A DNA stretch of 64,000 nucleotides from Maribellus maritimus (GCF_022267315.1 NZ_JAIKLE010000016.1:62001-126000), one strand, 5' to 3'. Positions 9,152 through 18,540 are shown, counted from the stretch's first letter. Numbers and translations are program-made. Notes: generated by a model from the sequence alone, not told the origin.

Positions 9152-9505
9152 ATGAATATTGAGGAGTTGCGGGAGTATTGTCTTTCATTAAAAGGCGTAT
9201 CAGAAGAATTTCCCTTTGGTGAAACTACCTTGGTTTTTAAAGTAGGTGGCAAGATGTTTTGTCTCACCAGTTTAGAAGGTGACTTATCGATAAGTGTCAA
9301 AAACGACCCCGAAAAAAACATTGAACTTCGTGAAGAATATCCTGCAATTATACCGGGATACCACATGAACAAAAAACACTGGAACACCATTTCTGTTGAT
9401 GGCTCGATTTCTGACGACATGATAAAAAACTTTGTTGATGAATCGTATGATCTGATTGTAATGGGATTGACGCGTAAACAACAACAGGAAATAAAAAATT
9501 CATAA
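9152..9505 (+). CDS. MmcQ/YjbR family protein
   Basis: 117 residues, full length for the family. Characteristic elements are the N-terminal EELREYCLSLKGVSEEFPFGE, the strand VFKVGGKMFCLTS, the motif PGYHMNKKHWNTI, and the C-terminal helix DESYDLIVMGL. The fold is a CyaY-like double-wing domain that probably binds DNA. No regulatory target is evident. It sits between yraN and a secreted cysteine peptidase in the same direction. Confidence 0.9.
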   Translation: MNIEELREYCLSLKGVSEEFPFGETTLVFKVGGKMFCLTSLEGDLSISVKNDPEKNIELREEYPAIIPGYHMNKKHWNTISVDGSISDDMIKNFVDESYDLIVMGLTRKQQQEIKNS

Positions 9506-9514
9506 ACATTCAGA

Positions 9515-10594
9515 ATGAGAAAAGTTACGCTGTATTTTATCCTGATTTTTTTTCTGTCGGCACAAGTCCCGGCACAGGACAATCAGGAAGAATTTGAAAT
9601 TATCAAGGAATTAAAACATACTCCGGTTATAAGCCAGGGAAGTACAGGAACCTGTTGGAGTTTTGCCACAACCAGTTTTTTGGAATCAGAAATCATGCGA
9701 AAAGGTTTTCCCGAAACTGACCTCTCGGAAATGTATTTTGTATATATGGCATATCTTGATAAAGCTAAAGATTATTTGCTGTATTACGGGAAAAACAATT
9801 TTAGCGAGGGGGGACAGGCGCACGATGTTCTAAATGTTCTAAAGGAACATGGAATGGTTACATTTGAATCTTACCCAGGAGTAAAAACAGATGGAAGATA
9901 CAATCATCACCAGTGGGCAAGAGATTTAAACGACGATGTTGAGAAACTGAACAAAAAGAGAAAAAATTTTTCTGCTGCTGACGTAAAACCCGTAGAAAAA
10001 ATATTAAAAGAAAAAATTGGTAAACTTCCCAATAAAGTGAAAACCGATGAAGGAACTTACACTCCTTCAAAACTTCGCGATAAATTCAAACTCAACGCTG
10101 ATGATTATGTTGAACTGACATCCTACAACCATCATCCTTTTTATTCACAATTTGTGTTGGAAGTTCCGGATAACTGGTCAAACGATTTGTATTACAACTT
10201 ACCTATCGATGAATTAATGGAAGTTATAACTTATGCCATTGATAACGGTTATACCGTTGCATGGGATGGAGACACAAGCGAAAAAACGTTTACCCACAAC
10301 AAAGGAATTGCAAATCTCCCTGAAAAACAATTGGGAAAAGTGGACCAGAAAATGAGACAAGAAACTTTTTTTGACAGAACAACGACAGATGATCATTTAA
10401 TGCATATTGTCGGCCTTTCAAAAAACAGTTCCGGACAGACATGTTTTTACACAAAAAACTCGTGGGGTGCCGACAGCAATAATTTTGGAGGTTATCTTCA
10501 TATGACAGAGGACTATGTTCGGTTGAAAACAATTGCAATAATGGTTCACAAAAATGCAATTCCAAAATCAATTAAAAAGAAAATCAAGTTATAA
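9515..10594 (+). CDS. Secreted papain-like cysteine peptidase (C1, bleomycin hydrolase/PepC-like)
   Basis: 359 residues. A signal peptide (MRKVTLYFILIFFLSAQVPA) precedes QDN, so the enzyme is exported. The catalytic Cys is at residue 47 in GTCWSFATT, preceded by the oxyanion Gln in ISQGSTGTC. The catalytic His is in HLMHIVGLSKN near residue 297, and the Asn is in TKNSWG. The insert between these motifs resembles bleomycin hydrolase/PepC (C1B) rather than papain. It is likely a periplasmic or surface aminopeptidase. The stop overlaps the start of the S4 gene by one base (TAATG). Confidence 0.9.
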   Translation: MRKVTLYFILIFFLSAQVPAQDNQEEFEIIKELKHTPVISQGSTGTCWSFATTSFLESEIMRKGFPETDLSEMYFVYMAYLDKAKDYLLYYGKNNFSEGGQAHDVLNVLKEHGMVTFESYPGVKTDGRYNHHQWARDLNDDVEKLNKKRKNFSAADVKPVEKILKEKIGKLPNKVKTDEGTYTPSKLRDKFKLNADDYVELTSYNHHPFYSQFVLEVPDNWSNDLYYNLPIDELMEVITYAIDNGYTVAWDGDTSEKTFTHNKGIANLPEKQLGKVDQKMRQETFFDRTTTDDHLMHIVGLSKNSSGQTCFYTKNSWGADSNNFGGYLHMTEDYVRLKTIAIMVHKNAIPKSIKKKIKL

Positions 10595-10800
10595 TGCTGG
10601 AATTTCAGTTAAAATCAGAGTATATTGAATTGGTTAAATTGCTAAAATTGCTTGGTCTGGCCGAAACTGGAGGACATGCAAAAATTCTTGTTGAGGAAGG
10701 TGAAGTTTCTCTGAACGGAACCAGGGAATTCCGAAAACGTGCAAAACTGCGTAAAGGAGATATTATTTCAGTTTTCGATAAAAAAATCCGGATTATTTAG
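10594..10800 (+). CDS. Small S4-domain RNA-binding protein (YaaA-like)
   Basis: 68 residues, consisting of one S4 alpha-L RNA-binding domain. The signature is LLKLLGLAETGGHAKILVEEGEVSLNG followed by the basic RKRAKLRKGD. Stand-alone S4 proteins of this size are associated with ribosome or DNA-replication functions, but this one cannot be assigned. The start overlaps the C1 peptidase stop (TAATG), which implies translational coupling. Confidence 0.85.
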   Translation: MLEFQLKSEYIELVKLLKLLGLAETGGHAKILVEEGEVSLNGTREFRKRAKLRKGDIISVFDKKIRII

Positions 10801-10815
10801 CCTGGCATATAAAAA

Positions 10816-10837
10816 AAGCCGGGATTTATTCCGGCTT
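10816..10837. terminator. Hairpin terminator, better read on the minus strand
   Basis: AAGCCGG / CCGGCTT with an eight-base loop lies 16 bases after the S4 gene. The run of A before it gives a good T-tract only on the minus strand. It may therefore end the MscS transcript coming from the right, and only weakly the plus operon. I see nothing else in the rest of the 311-base gap (10801-11111). Confidence 0.5.
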
Positions 10838-11111
10838 ATAGGACAATTTGTGCGAAACGGAGAAGTTTCATTTAGGACGGAGTTTACCGTGAAAAAATCA
10901 CAGTATTTTGCACGTAAGTAACAAAAATACAACTTTCAATTGTCTTATACCTCATGATTATCAATTAATTTCCATTATTCTGCAATTTTCTAATTTCAAT
11001 AATCACCAAAAAAGGCTTACACACAATTTACGATTGCTTATGTTAAAAATACAAATCAAGCAGTTAAAAGTTCAAAGTAATCAGTAATAAAGCCTAATTA
11101 TTTTGTATTCC

Positions 11112-11924
11112 TCATTTTTGAATATGTACATCCATTTGAGGGAAAGGAATATTAAGGCCTTCTTTATCAAATGTTTTATAAACATTTTCAGTCATATCAA
11201 AATAGATGCCCCAATAATTCGACGCTTCGGCCCATACACGTACAACAATGTTAACTGAACTGTCTCCAAGTTCAGAAACAGCAATAAATGGTTCCGGTTC
11301 TTTTAAAATTCTTTCGTCTTTATCAATCAATGTGCGCAATACTTCTTTTGCCTTGTCTACATCGTCGCCATAACCAATGCCAAATAAAAAATCGACTCTT
11401 CGTTTTGGCTCGGCCGAAAAATTTACCATGGACGAAGTGGAAAGTCCTCCATTGGGAATAATAATGGTTTTATTATCCGGAGTTTTTAAAATTGTATTAA
11501 AAATCTGAATCTCATTAACAATACCTTTGTGTCCCTGGGCATCTATAAAATCGCCTACTTTAAAGGGCTTGAACAACAAAATCATTACACCACCTGCAAA
11601 ATTTTGAAGGGTACCGGAAAGAGCCATTCCAATTGCTAAACCCGCAGCACCTAAAACCGCAATAAAGGAAGTCATTTGAACCCCAAGCATTCCAACCACA
11701 CTAATTATCAACATGGTTTTCAGGAGTATCCCAATCATACTGTTTAAAAAACCTCGTAAAGATGGGTCCATCTCTCTCTTTTCAAAACCTTTACGTAGCG
11801 CCTTTTGAATAACTTTAATTATCCACCAACCAATAATTAATGTAATAATAGCACCAACCAACCGCGGGCCATAAAACAAAATTATGTCACTAAACTTTTC
11901 CGAAAAACTTCCGACTGAATCCAT
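11112..11924 (-). CDS. Small mechanosensitive channel, MscS family (copy 1)
   Basis: 270 residues, similar in length to E. coli MscS. Three N-terminal membrane helices are visible (about 12-38, 60-85, 88-115). The pore helix region is VLGAAGLAIGMALSGTLQNF, and FKVGDFIDAQGHKGIVNEI marks the start of the cytoplasmic beta domain. The C-terminal cage follows, ending in IPFPQMDVHI. The protein releases solutes upon hypo-osmotic shock. A paralogue of very similar layout lies at 26345-27166. Confidence 0.95.
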   Translation of the reverse strand: MDSVGSFSEKFSDIILFYGPRLVGAIITLIIGWWIIKVIQKALRKGFEKREMDPSLRGFLNSMIGILLKTMLIISVVGMLGVQMTSFIAVLGAAGLAIGMALSGTLQNFAGGVMILLFKPFKVGDFIDAQGHKGIVNEIQIFNTILKTPDNKTIIIPNGGLSTSSMVNFSAEPKRRVDFLFGIGYGDDVDKAKEVLRTLIDKDERILKEPEPFIAVSELGDSSVNIVVRVWAEASNYWGIYFDMTENVYKTFDKEGLNIPFPQMDVHIQK

Positions 11925-12147
11925 AATCTATTGTTTGTTAAATTTTAAGTTAATTTACAAAAATCGGTACAATTTTGTTCAATTCCAGAAAAACTTCTCC
12001 AAACTGAATTGTTTTGATAGTTATCGTCGGCTTTTGTTAAAACGGGAAATACAAATTTAACAGCCACCATTGGTTAGGATTTTTAAACCGCTGGCTAAAT
12101 AAAACCTACCGTTCATCTGCCAAATATATTAGTTCTAATTTATGTTA

Positions 12148-12155
12148 TATCTTTG
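12148..12155 (+). promoter_or_regulatory. -7 element immediately before the LytTR regulator
   Basis: TATCTTTG is a full TAnnTTTG match, ending 5 bases before the ATG at 12160. If used, transcription would begin at or next to the start codon, giving a leaderless or nearly leaderless mRNA. No clear -33 box is visible. Confidence 0.45.
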
Positions 12156-12159
12156 CTTT

Positions 12160-12954
12160 ATGACTCGAATTAATGCCATTATTGTTGATGATGAAATGAA
12201 TGTCAGGCAAACGCTGGAGATACTTTTACGACATTATTGCCCGGATATAAGATTATGCGGAAGCGCAGAATCTGCCGCTACTGCCAGGCAGTTATTAAAA
12301 GCATTTGAAGTTCATTTAATTTTTCTGGATATTTCAATGCCAAACGAAAACGGTTTCGATTTTATCGCTTCCATCCCAAAAGAAAAATATGCAATTATAT
12401 TTACAACTGCACACGAAGAATATGCTTTAAAAGCCATCAAGGCCAATGCGATTGATTATTTACTAAAACCCATTAATCCTTCAGAATTAAAAGAAGCCGT
12501 TGACAAAGCCACATCGTTTTTAAATTTGCGGCAAAAACAAAATAATGTACAGAATATATACAGTGAGTCACTCGAAAATTTACTCCAACAGGTAAAAGGA
12601 GAAAATAAACAGGTAAAAAAAATCACAGTTGTTGAGAAATTTGGTTTTCGTATTGTTGAGGTTGATACAATTCGTTACCTGGAAGCCGACAGCAATTATA
12701 CAATTTTACACCTTTCGGGCTTGGAAAAAATTATCTCGAGTAAATCGTTGGGAGAGTTTGAAAAAGTTCTGGATTCAAACCAATTTTTCAGAATACATAA
12801 ATCAAACATTATCAACCTGAATTATTTAAAAGGATTTTCAAGTTACCAGGGATATTTTGCCGTTCTTAATGATGGCACAAAACTTCCTATATCAAGAAGG
12901 CGTTTTAATGAATTCAGGGAATTGGTAGGAACGCATTCAAAATCTATCGATTAG
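12160..12954 (+). CDS. LytTR-family response regulator
   Basis: 264 residues from the ATG at 12160. The in-frame ATG at 12142 lies upstream of a TATCTTTG promoter box, so I reject it. An N-terminal receiver domain (IIVDDEMN; phospho-acceptor Asp in IFLDISMPNENG; conserved Lys in YLLKPINP) is joined to a C-terminal LytTR DNA-binding domain (EADSNYTILHL, FFRIHKSNIINLNYL). It overlaps the partner kinase by one base (TAGTG). The regulon is unknown, and the divergent gap to mscS is short. Confidence 0.93.
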   Translation: MTRINAIIVDDEMNVRQTLEILLRHYCPDIRLCGSAESAATARQLLKAFEVHLIFLDISMPNENGFDFIASIPKEKYAIIFTTAHEEYALKAIKANAIDYLLKPINPSELKEAVDKATSFLNLRQKQNNVQNIYSESLENLLQQVKGENKQVKKITVVEKFGFRIVEVDTIRYLEADSNYTILHLSGLEKIISSKSLGEFEKVLDSNQFFRIHKSNIINLNYLKGFSSYQGYFAVLNDGTKLPISRRRFNEFRELVGTHSKSID

Positions 12955-15869
12955 TGAAAAAAGAGTATTTTCTATCCGTTATCTTTTTATTGTTCCTCCA
13001 TTCTGTTTTTGCGGCAAATCCGTTTGTAAAAAATTACACCATCGCGGAAGGACTTCCGACCAATAAAATCATATACGCATATCAGGACACACGAGGATTT
13101 ATCTGGTTTGCTACTGATGCCGGTGTGATTCGTTTCGATGGAACCAATTTTAAAAATTATTCTGTAGAAGAAGGGCTAAGTGACAACATCGTAATGCGAA
13201 TCAAAGAAGACGCATCAGGAAGACTCTGGTTTATGAATATGAACGGAACTCTGAATTATCATTTAGACAATACAATCTATAACGAAAAAAATGATACCCT
13301 GCTCAGTCAGTTAAAAGCCAACTTCTATTTTATTGATTTTTATGAAGACGAAGATTCTACTCTCTACTTTTACAATTCAATATCAGATGTTTATGTTTTT
13401 AAAAAAAATGACACGGAGATAACGAAATTAAATTTTGGTCTTAACAATCAAAGAGATTTGAGTCTGTTCCATTTAAACAAGTCTTCGGATAAAAAATTCC
13501 TACTATGGTCGGCAATCGGTATTTACGAATCAGATGTGCTTGGAAATAGTGCATATCTAACTCCGTTCACCGACTATCTTATAGAAAAAGCTTTTAGAAT
13601 AGATAGCCAGAACAAAACAATCGCGTTTGAACGAACAGGAGACGCGAACATCTACCAGGGTAAAAAACTTATCGCCAAACACATTTTACAGTCAAAATCA
13701 AGATACGTCAATTCCTTCACAATAGATTCAGAAGGACTTTTTTGGCTCGCCACCTATGACGAAGGTTTATATTGTTATGATGGCAAGGAAATCATCTTCC
13801 ACCTCAATGTTAATCAGACCCAAGGTGTTATGACAGACAATGAAGGTAACATCTGGGTCACTTCAGCGTCAGAAGGAATTTACAAGATAAATCGTGAGAT
13901 TTTAAGATATCAATACTGGGCTACCGAAAGTTTTGAAGAGTCAGGAATAAAATCGCTGGCACCAACCAACAACGGCAAACTTTGGGCAACCAATGGTAGT
14001 TCGTTATATACAATTAACGGAGAGAAACTAGCCCGGATGAATCTTGATTTGGACGAAAATAATCTTTCAAACATATACCACTTCAAAGACAACACGTTAT
14101 TAACAAGCTCAATAGGAGAAGAACTTCATTCAATTAAAGAAACCATTTATGATGAAAAAACCAATACAATAAAATTCGGCGCGTATAAAAAACTACCTTA
14201 TAAAGTTAAAAAGTTAGACGTACCCTTTGATGAAAAGACAATATATTCATATATCAATGATCGGCTTTTAATTATTGATTACAATGAACGACTCGATTGT
14301 AAAGTTATCGGGCTAAGAATCGGAAGAATAAATAATGTTTTTGTAAACAAAGATAATCATCTGGTTATCAATGCAGATAAAAACTATATTGCTATTGACG
14401 ATAAACTAAGTCTAAATCTTCCGTTGCAACCATTCAATGGAAAAACAATTACTTCACATCTGGCAATCAATGAAAATTATGAAATATACAATGTAATTGG
14501 AAATCAGTTAATATTGAGAGAAGATCAAAATATTTATGACTTAACAGAAGCTTTCAGAGCGCAAATCGACTACCGGATAAAAGGAATTGAATACAATGAA
14601 AACATATTGTTTTTTTATACAACGAAAACCGTCTATTTCATAAAAAATCCGTTAAAAATCATAAGCCGGCAAGCTCTTGAACTAAGCCGATTGAATATTG
14701 ACTTTAATAATATTAATGATATCATTTGTCACGACAACAGATTATATATTGCCTCAGATGATGGACTAGTATCGATACCTGTATCCGACTGTGTTAATGC
14801 GGCAATTCAAATCCCGCAACCCTATTTTTATAGTTTATCAATAGGAGAGAAAGAGGTAAACCTATACACCGAAGTAGTCAATTTCAAAAGCAAAAAAAGT
14901 TTTAGCATCAATTTTGCCAGCTTAAATTATTCCTCAACTCCTTCAAATTATTCCTACATGCTTGAAGGGATCGATCGGGAATGGATCAATGGAAAAAATA
15001 CACAAGTAACCTATTTAAATCTCCCCCCCGGGCATTATACATTTAAACTAAAGGCTCGAAAAAGTCTGGAGGAGTATAGCCAGGCTGTTGAACTTCCGAT
15101 TGTGGTTCAGCCAACTTTTTTTCAGCGTACATTAACAAAGATTGGAATCTTGCTTATCATGCTCAGCGGTATAGTCCTTATTATCATTTTCTTTTACAAA
15201 CGGAAAATAAAACAGAAGGAAACCGATAACATGATAATAACGCTCGAACACAAGGCATTACAGTCGATGATGAATCCGCACTTTATTTTCAACGCTTTGG
15301 GTTCTATACAACGATACCTTTTGCTAAATAAGGCGGCAGAGGCTGGTATTTATCTTTCACAATTTGCCCGTCTGATAAGACAAAACATGAACTCGTTAAA
15401 ATCAAACTCAATACAAATCGATGACGAACTGGAACGCCTTAGAAATTATATAGAGTTGGAACAATTCAGAATGGATAATAAATTTGATTTTGAAATTGAA
15501 TTAGATGATGAAATTGACGTGGACCAAGTTGCCATACCTTCAATGATTATACAACCTTTTGTTGAGAATGCGATTTGGCATGGTGTATCTTCTCTTCCCG
15601 ATAAAGGAAAAATATGGATTAGAATAAAATCAGTCAATGAAAAAAGTATTAAAATTACAGTTGAAGACAATGGGATTGGAATAAAACAATCAAAACCTTA
15701 TTCACAATCGGACCAAAATCTAAATATGGGAGTTTCTTTAACAAAGAAAAGATTACAACTCATTGGTGACCGCTACGACGTGAAATCAGAGATTATTACA
15801 GCGGAACTAACTCCGGGTGCAAAATATCCGGGCACCCGGGTTGAGATGTTAGTGCCCGTTATTATTTAG
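12954..15869 (+). CDS. Propeller-sensor histidine kinase (LytS-type HisKA_6)
   Basis: 971 residues from the GTG at 12954, which overlaps the regulator stop (TAGTG) and implies translational coupling. A signal sequence (FLLFLHSVFAANP) is followed by a periplasmic two-component-regulator beta-propeller. Its repeats include QDTRGFIWFATDAGVIRFDG and DNEGNIWVTSASEG. A Y_Y_Y domain follows near residues 650-720 (NYSYMLEGIDREWING). One membrane helix is at about 731-752. The cytoplasmic kinase is of the LytS type, with phospho-His in NPHFIFNALGSIQR (about 774) and the ATP-binding N box VENAIWHG. It resembles hybrid sensors of polysaccharide utilisation, but with a separate regulator. Confidence 0.93.
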   Translation: MKKEYFLSVIFLLFLHSVFAANPFVKNYTIAEGLPTNKIIYAYQDTRGFIWFATDAGVIRFDGTNFKNYSVEEGLSDNIVMRIKEDASGRLWFMNMNGTLNYHLDNTIYNEKNDTLLSQLKANFYFIDFYEDEDSTLYFYNSISDVYVFKKNDTEITKLNFGLNNQRDLSLFHLNKSSDKKFLLWSAIGIYESDVLGNSAYLTPFTDYLIEKAFRIDSQNKTIAFERTGDANIYQGKKLIAKHILQSKSRYVNSFTIDSEGLFWLATYDEGLYCYDGKEIIFHLNVNQTQGVMTDNEGNIWVTSASEGIYKINREILRYQYWATESFEESGIKSLAPTNNGKLWATNGSSLYTINGEKLARMNLDLDENNLSNIYHFKDNTLLTSSIGEELHSIKETIYDEKTNTIKFGAYKKLPYKVKKLDVPFDEKTIYSYINDRLLIIDYNERLDCKVIGLRIGRINNVFVNKDNHLVINADKNYIAIDDKLSLNLPLQPFNGKTITSHLAINENYEIYNVIGNQLILREDQNIYDLTEAFRAQIDYRIKGIEYNENILFFYTTKTVYFIKNPLKIISRQALELSRLNIDFNNINDIICHDNRLYIASDDGLVSIPVSDCVNAAIQIPQPYFYSLSIGEKEVNLYTEVVNFKSKKSFSINFASLNYSSTPSNYSYMLEGIDREWINGKNTQVTYLNLPPGHYTFKLKARKSLEEYSQAVELPIVVQPTFFQRTLTKIGILLIMLSGIVLIIIFFYKRKIKQKETDNMIITLEHKALQSMMNPHFIFNALGSIQRYLLLNKAAEAGIYLSQFARLIRQNMNSLKSNSIQIDDELERLRNYIELEQFRMDNKFDFEIELDDEIDVDQVAIPSMIIQPFVENAIWHGVSSLPDKGKIWIRIKSVNEKSIKITVEDNGIGIKQSKPYSQSDQNLNMGVSLTKKRLQLIGDRYDVKSEIITAELTPGAKYPGTRVEMLVPVII

Positions 15870-16122
15870 TGGTAAACCAATTTCTAATAATCCATTAAAT
15901 AATTAAAGTTAACCACATATCTGAAATTCTATACCATACAATAATTGCAAAAAAAATTACTGAAATTTAGTTGTAATATTGAATTACAATAATGAAGGTT
16001 CTTTATTTGTTATAAATATCAATTAACGGAATAAGTAAAGGTATTACCCCAAATTATTAAGTTCTTTTAAACTGTGCGCTCCCCATACGTAATTAAACTT
16101 GGATGACTGTTTTCTAACCACC

Positions 16123-16188
16123 ATGGAAATCCACATTGCAGTTTACCCAAAAGATAAAAATGTTAATAGCACAGAAGACGTCGAATAG
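16123..16188 (+). CDS. Possible 21-residue small ORF
   Basis: ATG at 16123 to TAG at 16188 encodes a short, charged peptide ending in NSTEDVE, only 6 bases before a strong terminator. No ribosome-binding site or relative is recognisable. In AT-rich DNA an ORF this short can arise by chance. Confidence 0.15.
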   Translation: MEIHIAVYPKDKNVNSTEDVE

Positions 16189-16194
16189 GACTTG

Positions 16195-16224
16195 AACCGG
16201 TTCAACAGTTGAGCCGGTTTTTTT
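16195..16224 (+). terminator. Strong intrinsic terminator
   Basis: AACCGGTTCAA pairs with TTGAGCCGGTT (one G-T wobble) around a 3-base loop, followed by a T-tract. It lies about 325 bases beyond the kinase stop. Confidence 0.85.
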
Positions 16225-16289
16225 ATTTTCTAATATGTTCCAACTATTTAAAAAAAACAACTATTTTTTATTTCCACAGTAACCATTCC

Positions 16290-16299
16290 TATATTTTGC
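16290..16299 (+). promoter_or_regulatory. Putative -7 box for the ECF sigma operon
   Basis: TATATTTTGC is one base longer than the canonical TAnnTTTG and lies about 53 bases before the sigma-factor ATG. No clear -33 partner is visible, and the operon could instead be read by its own ECF sigma. Confidence 0.3.
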
Positions 16300-16351
16300 A
16301 GGTATTCATATCAGATAAGCAATTTAGAGGAATATTTTCCTGAAATAAAGA

Positions 16352-16903
16352 ATGAAAAAACAGTTTAGTGACGAAATGCTGATGAAGAAGCTGGCCGCAG
16401 GAGAAAAAAGGTCAGCAGGTATTCTATATGACAGAAACTATAAAAATGTGTATGGTTATTTCTATAGAATGACCAGAAATGCAGAGGCAAGCAGGGATTT
16501 GACACAAAATGTATTTGTAAAAATTCTGAAATACAGTCATAGCTGGAAAGATGACAAAGTTTTTGCTTACTGGTTGTTTCGGATTGCAAGAAATATTCTG
16601 ATTGATTATTACAATGAAAAACGAAAATTCTATGGTGAAGATAACGATCTGGAGGTAGCAGAGTTTGATCAGGAAGAGTCAATGCGGGAGCAAGACACAA
16701 AAGAAAAGTTTGAATTTCTGATTGAGGCAATGTCTCAATTGCCTCCGGCATACCGCGAAATGATAGAGTTAAATCGATTCCAGGGCTTTTCATACAAAGA
16801 GATTGCAGACACAATCTCGTCAACAGAAAATGCGGTGAAGGTGAAAACCTTTAGAGCCATTCAAAAACTAAAAGAAATTTATACTAAAATAATAATTGAA
16901 TAA
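16352..16903 (+). CDS. ECF-type RNA polymerase sigma factor
   Basis: 183 residues. Region 2 is clear (LYDRNYKNVYGYFYRMTRN, DLTQNVFVKILKY, FAYWLFRIARNILIDYY). Region 4 is LPPAYREMIELNRFQGFSYKEIADTISSTENAVK, the helix-turn-helix that reads the -35 element. Regions 1 and 3 are absent, as in all ECF factors. The next gene is a zinc-finger anti-sigma factor separated by one base, followed by two exported DUF4097 proteins. This suggests an envelope-stress regulon. Confidence 0.95.
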   Translation: MKKQFSDEMLMKKLAAGEKRSAGILYDRNYKNVYGYFYRMTRNAEASRDLTQNVFVKILKYSHSWKDDKVFAYWLFRIARNILIDYYNEKRKFYGEDNDLEVAEFDQEESMREQDTKEKFEFLIEAMSQLPPAYREMIELNRFQGFSYKEIADTISSTENAVKVKTFRAIQKLKEIYTKIIIE

Positions 16904-16904
16904 G

Positions 16905-17666
16905 ATGAAATGTGAAGAAGTAAAAATAAACCTCCCGGAATATATCGATAAAAAACTGGATAAGGATACAACAGAAAAAATCGGTATTCATATTCAAAGC
17001 TGTGAGTCGTGTCGGGAGCTTTACTCCGAGTTAAAATCATTTCTGAAATTTACCGACTCTTTCCCTGAGGTTGAGCCGCCGGGAGATATGAAAGAAGAAT
17101 TCTTAAAGTTGGTTGAGGCGAACGACAACTTCACAGATAAAAGAATAATTCAGTTACCGGATTGGATTAAGGTAGCAGCAATACTGATCATTGGTGCAGG
17201 TACATTTATCGCCGGGTATTTTACCGGTTCTGAAAACACAGAGATAGCTCAATTACAATCCGAACTAAATTCGATGAAAAAAGAGGTTTTGCTCGCAGGG
17301 CTGAAAGATTATTCCGGGCCACAGCGAATCGAAGCTGTTCACAATATAAAAACAATGGGAAATGCAGATGATGCATTGGTAAACGCACTGGTTTATACCA
17401 TGAATAGCGACAAAAATGTAAATGTAAGACTGGCTGCAATCAATGCTTTATCCGAAATAATGGATAAAAACCCCGGCATAAAAAATGAGCTCATTCATTC
17501 CTTGTCACTTCAGGACAATCCGCTTTTGCAGATCTCATTAATACAAGTTCTTACAGAATCAGGAATTAAAGAAGCAAAAGACAAGATAGAATCCATTTCA
17601 AAAGACGAAAATACAAACGAACAGGTCAGGGAATATGCAAAGAATATGATAAAAACAATCATATAA
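16905..17666 (+). CDS. Zinc-finger anti-sigma factor with periplasmic HEAT-like repeats
   Basis: 253 residues from the ATG at 16905, one base after the sigma stop; an in-frame TTG at 16896 overlaps the sigma gene and is less likely. The N-terminal cytoplasmic ZAS domain has the H-x3-C-x2-C motif (HIQSCESC). A single membrane helix follows at about 85-108 (VAAILIIGAGTFIAGYFTG), then a short coiled coil. The periplasmic part has HEAT-like helices (DDALVNALVYTMNSD, NVRLAAINALSEIM, NPLLQISLIQVLTESG). It should hold the sigma factor at the membrane until an envelope signal acts. Confidence 0.88.
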   Translation: MKCEEVKINLPEYIDKKLDKDTTEKIGIHIQSCESCRELYSELKSFLKFTDSFPEVEPPGDMKEEFLKLVEANDNFTDKRIIQLPDWIKVAAILIIGAGTFIAGYFTGSENTEIAQLQSELNSMKKEVLLAGLKDYSGPQRIEAVHNIKTMGNADDALVNALVYTMNSDKNVNVRLAAINALSEIMDKNPGIKNELIHSLSLQDNPLLQISLIQVLTESGIKEAKDKIESISKDENTNEQVREYAKNMIKTII

Positions 17667-17742
17667 ACACGGGATGAGTGATTTATTGGCCGGCAAAAAA
17701 TCAACATTCCAAAAAATGTGAAACAAAAAGAAAAAGATAATT

Positions 17743-18534
17743 ATGAAAAAAGTAACTGTTCTATTAGCAGCATTTGTCCTTCCTCTTTTAAGCATGAGCC
17801 AGGAGAAATATGAATATTCACCAAAGGTGAAAAATCGCGTGGAAATTACAAACCTTCTAGGTGAGATTTCTTTAAAAAACACAAGTGGAAACACTATTGT
17901 AATTGAGTCCGACGCCAACTTTGAAAAACCCGAGCGGGCTGAAGGATTACAATTGTTGGGAGCAATGGAAGATAATACAGGCCTGGCAGTAAATGTAAGC
18001 GAAGAAGATGGAATCGTTAGCATTACCGGGATAAGCAAACAGGTAAGAGACTTTAACTACTCCATTTCAATTCCCGCAGGTATAGCGGTAAGTATCGATT
18101 ACCACAGCCCTTTTGCAAGCGGCGACCTGGATATTGATTCATATAACGGCAGCCTTGAGATTAAAACGCTTAGCTCGGACGTAAAACTAAACAATTGCAG
18201 CGGACCATTTACGGTAAATTCCGTTAGTGGCGATGTTGAAGTCATATTTAGCAATGTAAGCCAGGGAGAACCCACCTCGCTCGCTTCTGTTAGCGGATTT
18301 GTTGATGTTTCAATTCCAGCGGGGAACAAAGCAAATATTGAAATCAGCAATTTAACGGGAAATGTATACAATAACCTGAATTTGGAAAGTGCTGGAAAAG
18401 AAGACCGTGACGAACGTTCGGAAGGCCTTGGAGCCATAAAACGAAAAGGGAAAACAAGTTACAAACTAAATGGCGGAGGACAGGAAATCTATTTGAAATC
18501 AGTATCAGGAAATATTTATTTACGAAAAAAATAG
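17743..18534 (+). CDS. Exported DUF4097-type beta-helix protein (first of pair)
   Basis: 263 residues with a signal peptide (MKKVTVLLAAFVLPLLSMS, cleavage before QEKYEY). The mature part is repeated short beta strands of the DUF4097 type (GEISLKNTSGNTIVIES, YNGSLEIKTLSSDVKLNN, SVSGDVEVIFS, SGNIYLRKK). These form a stacked-strand, adhesin-like fold facing the periplasm or outer membrane. The biochemical role is unknown. Its position after sigma/anti-sigma suggests it is a target or sensor partner. Six bases separate it from a paralogue. Confidence 0.85.
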   Translation: MKKVTVLLAAFVLPLLSMSQEKYEYSPKVKNRVEITNLLGEISLKNTSGNTIVIESDANFEKPERAEGLQLLGAMEDNTGLAVNVSEEDGIVSITGISKQVRDFNYSISIPAGIAVSIDYHSPFASGDLDIDSYNGSLEIKTLSSDVKLNNCSGPFTVNSVSGDVEVIFSNVSQGEPTSLASVSGFVDVSIPAGNKANIEISNLTGNVYNNLNLESAGKEDRDERSEGLGAIKRKGKTSYKLNGGGQEIYLKSVSGNIYLRKK

Positions 18535-18540
18535 ACTACC

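Larger units (their letters stand above)
15870..16351. other. 482-base gap with a terminator far from the upstream gene
   Basis: The gap between the kinase and the ECF sigma gene holds a strong terminator (16195-16224), a possible 21-codon ORF (16123-16188) and a promoter-like box (16290-16299). The first ~250 bases are AT-rich, and I see no gene in them. A small RNA ending at the terminator is possible. Confidence 0.4.

Noticed and set aside
10739-10921. 60-codon ORF overlapping the S4 gene
   Set aside because: It is in another frame of the S4 gene and runs through a hairpin; composition is not protein-like.
12142-12159. Upstream ATG as regulator start
   Set aside because: It precedes a TATCTTTG promoter box and adds residues before the conserved receiver start.
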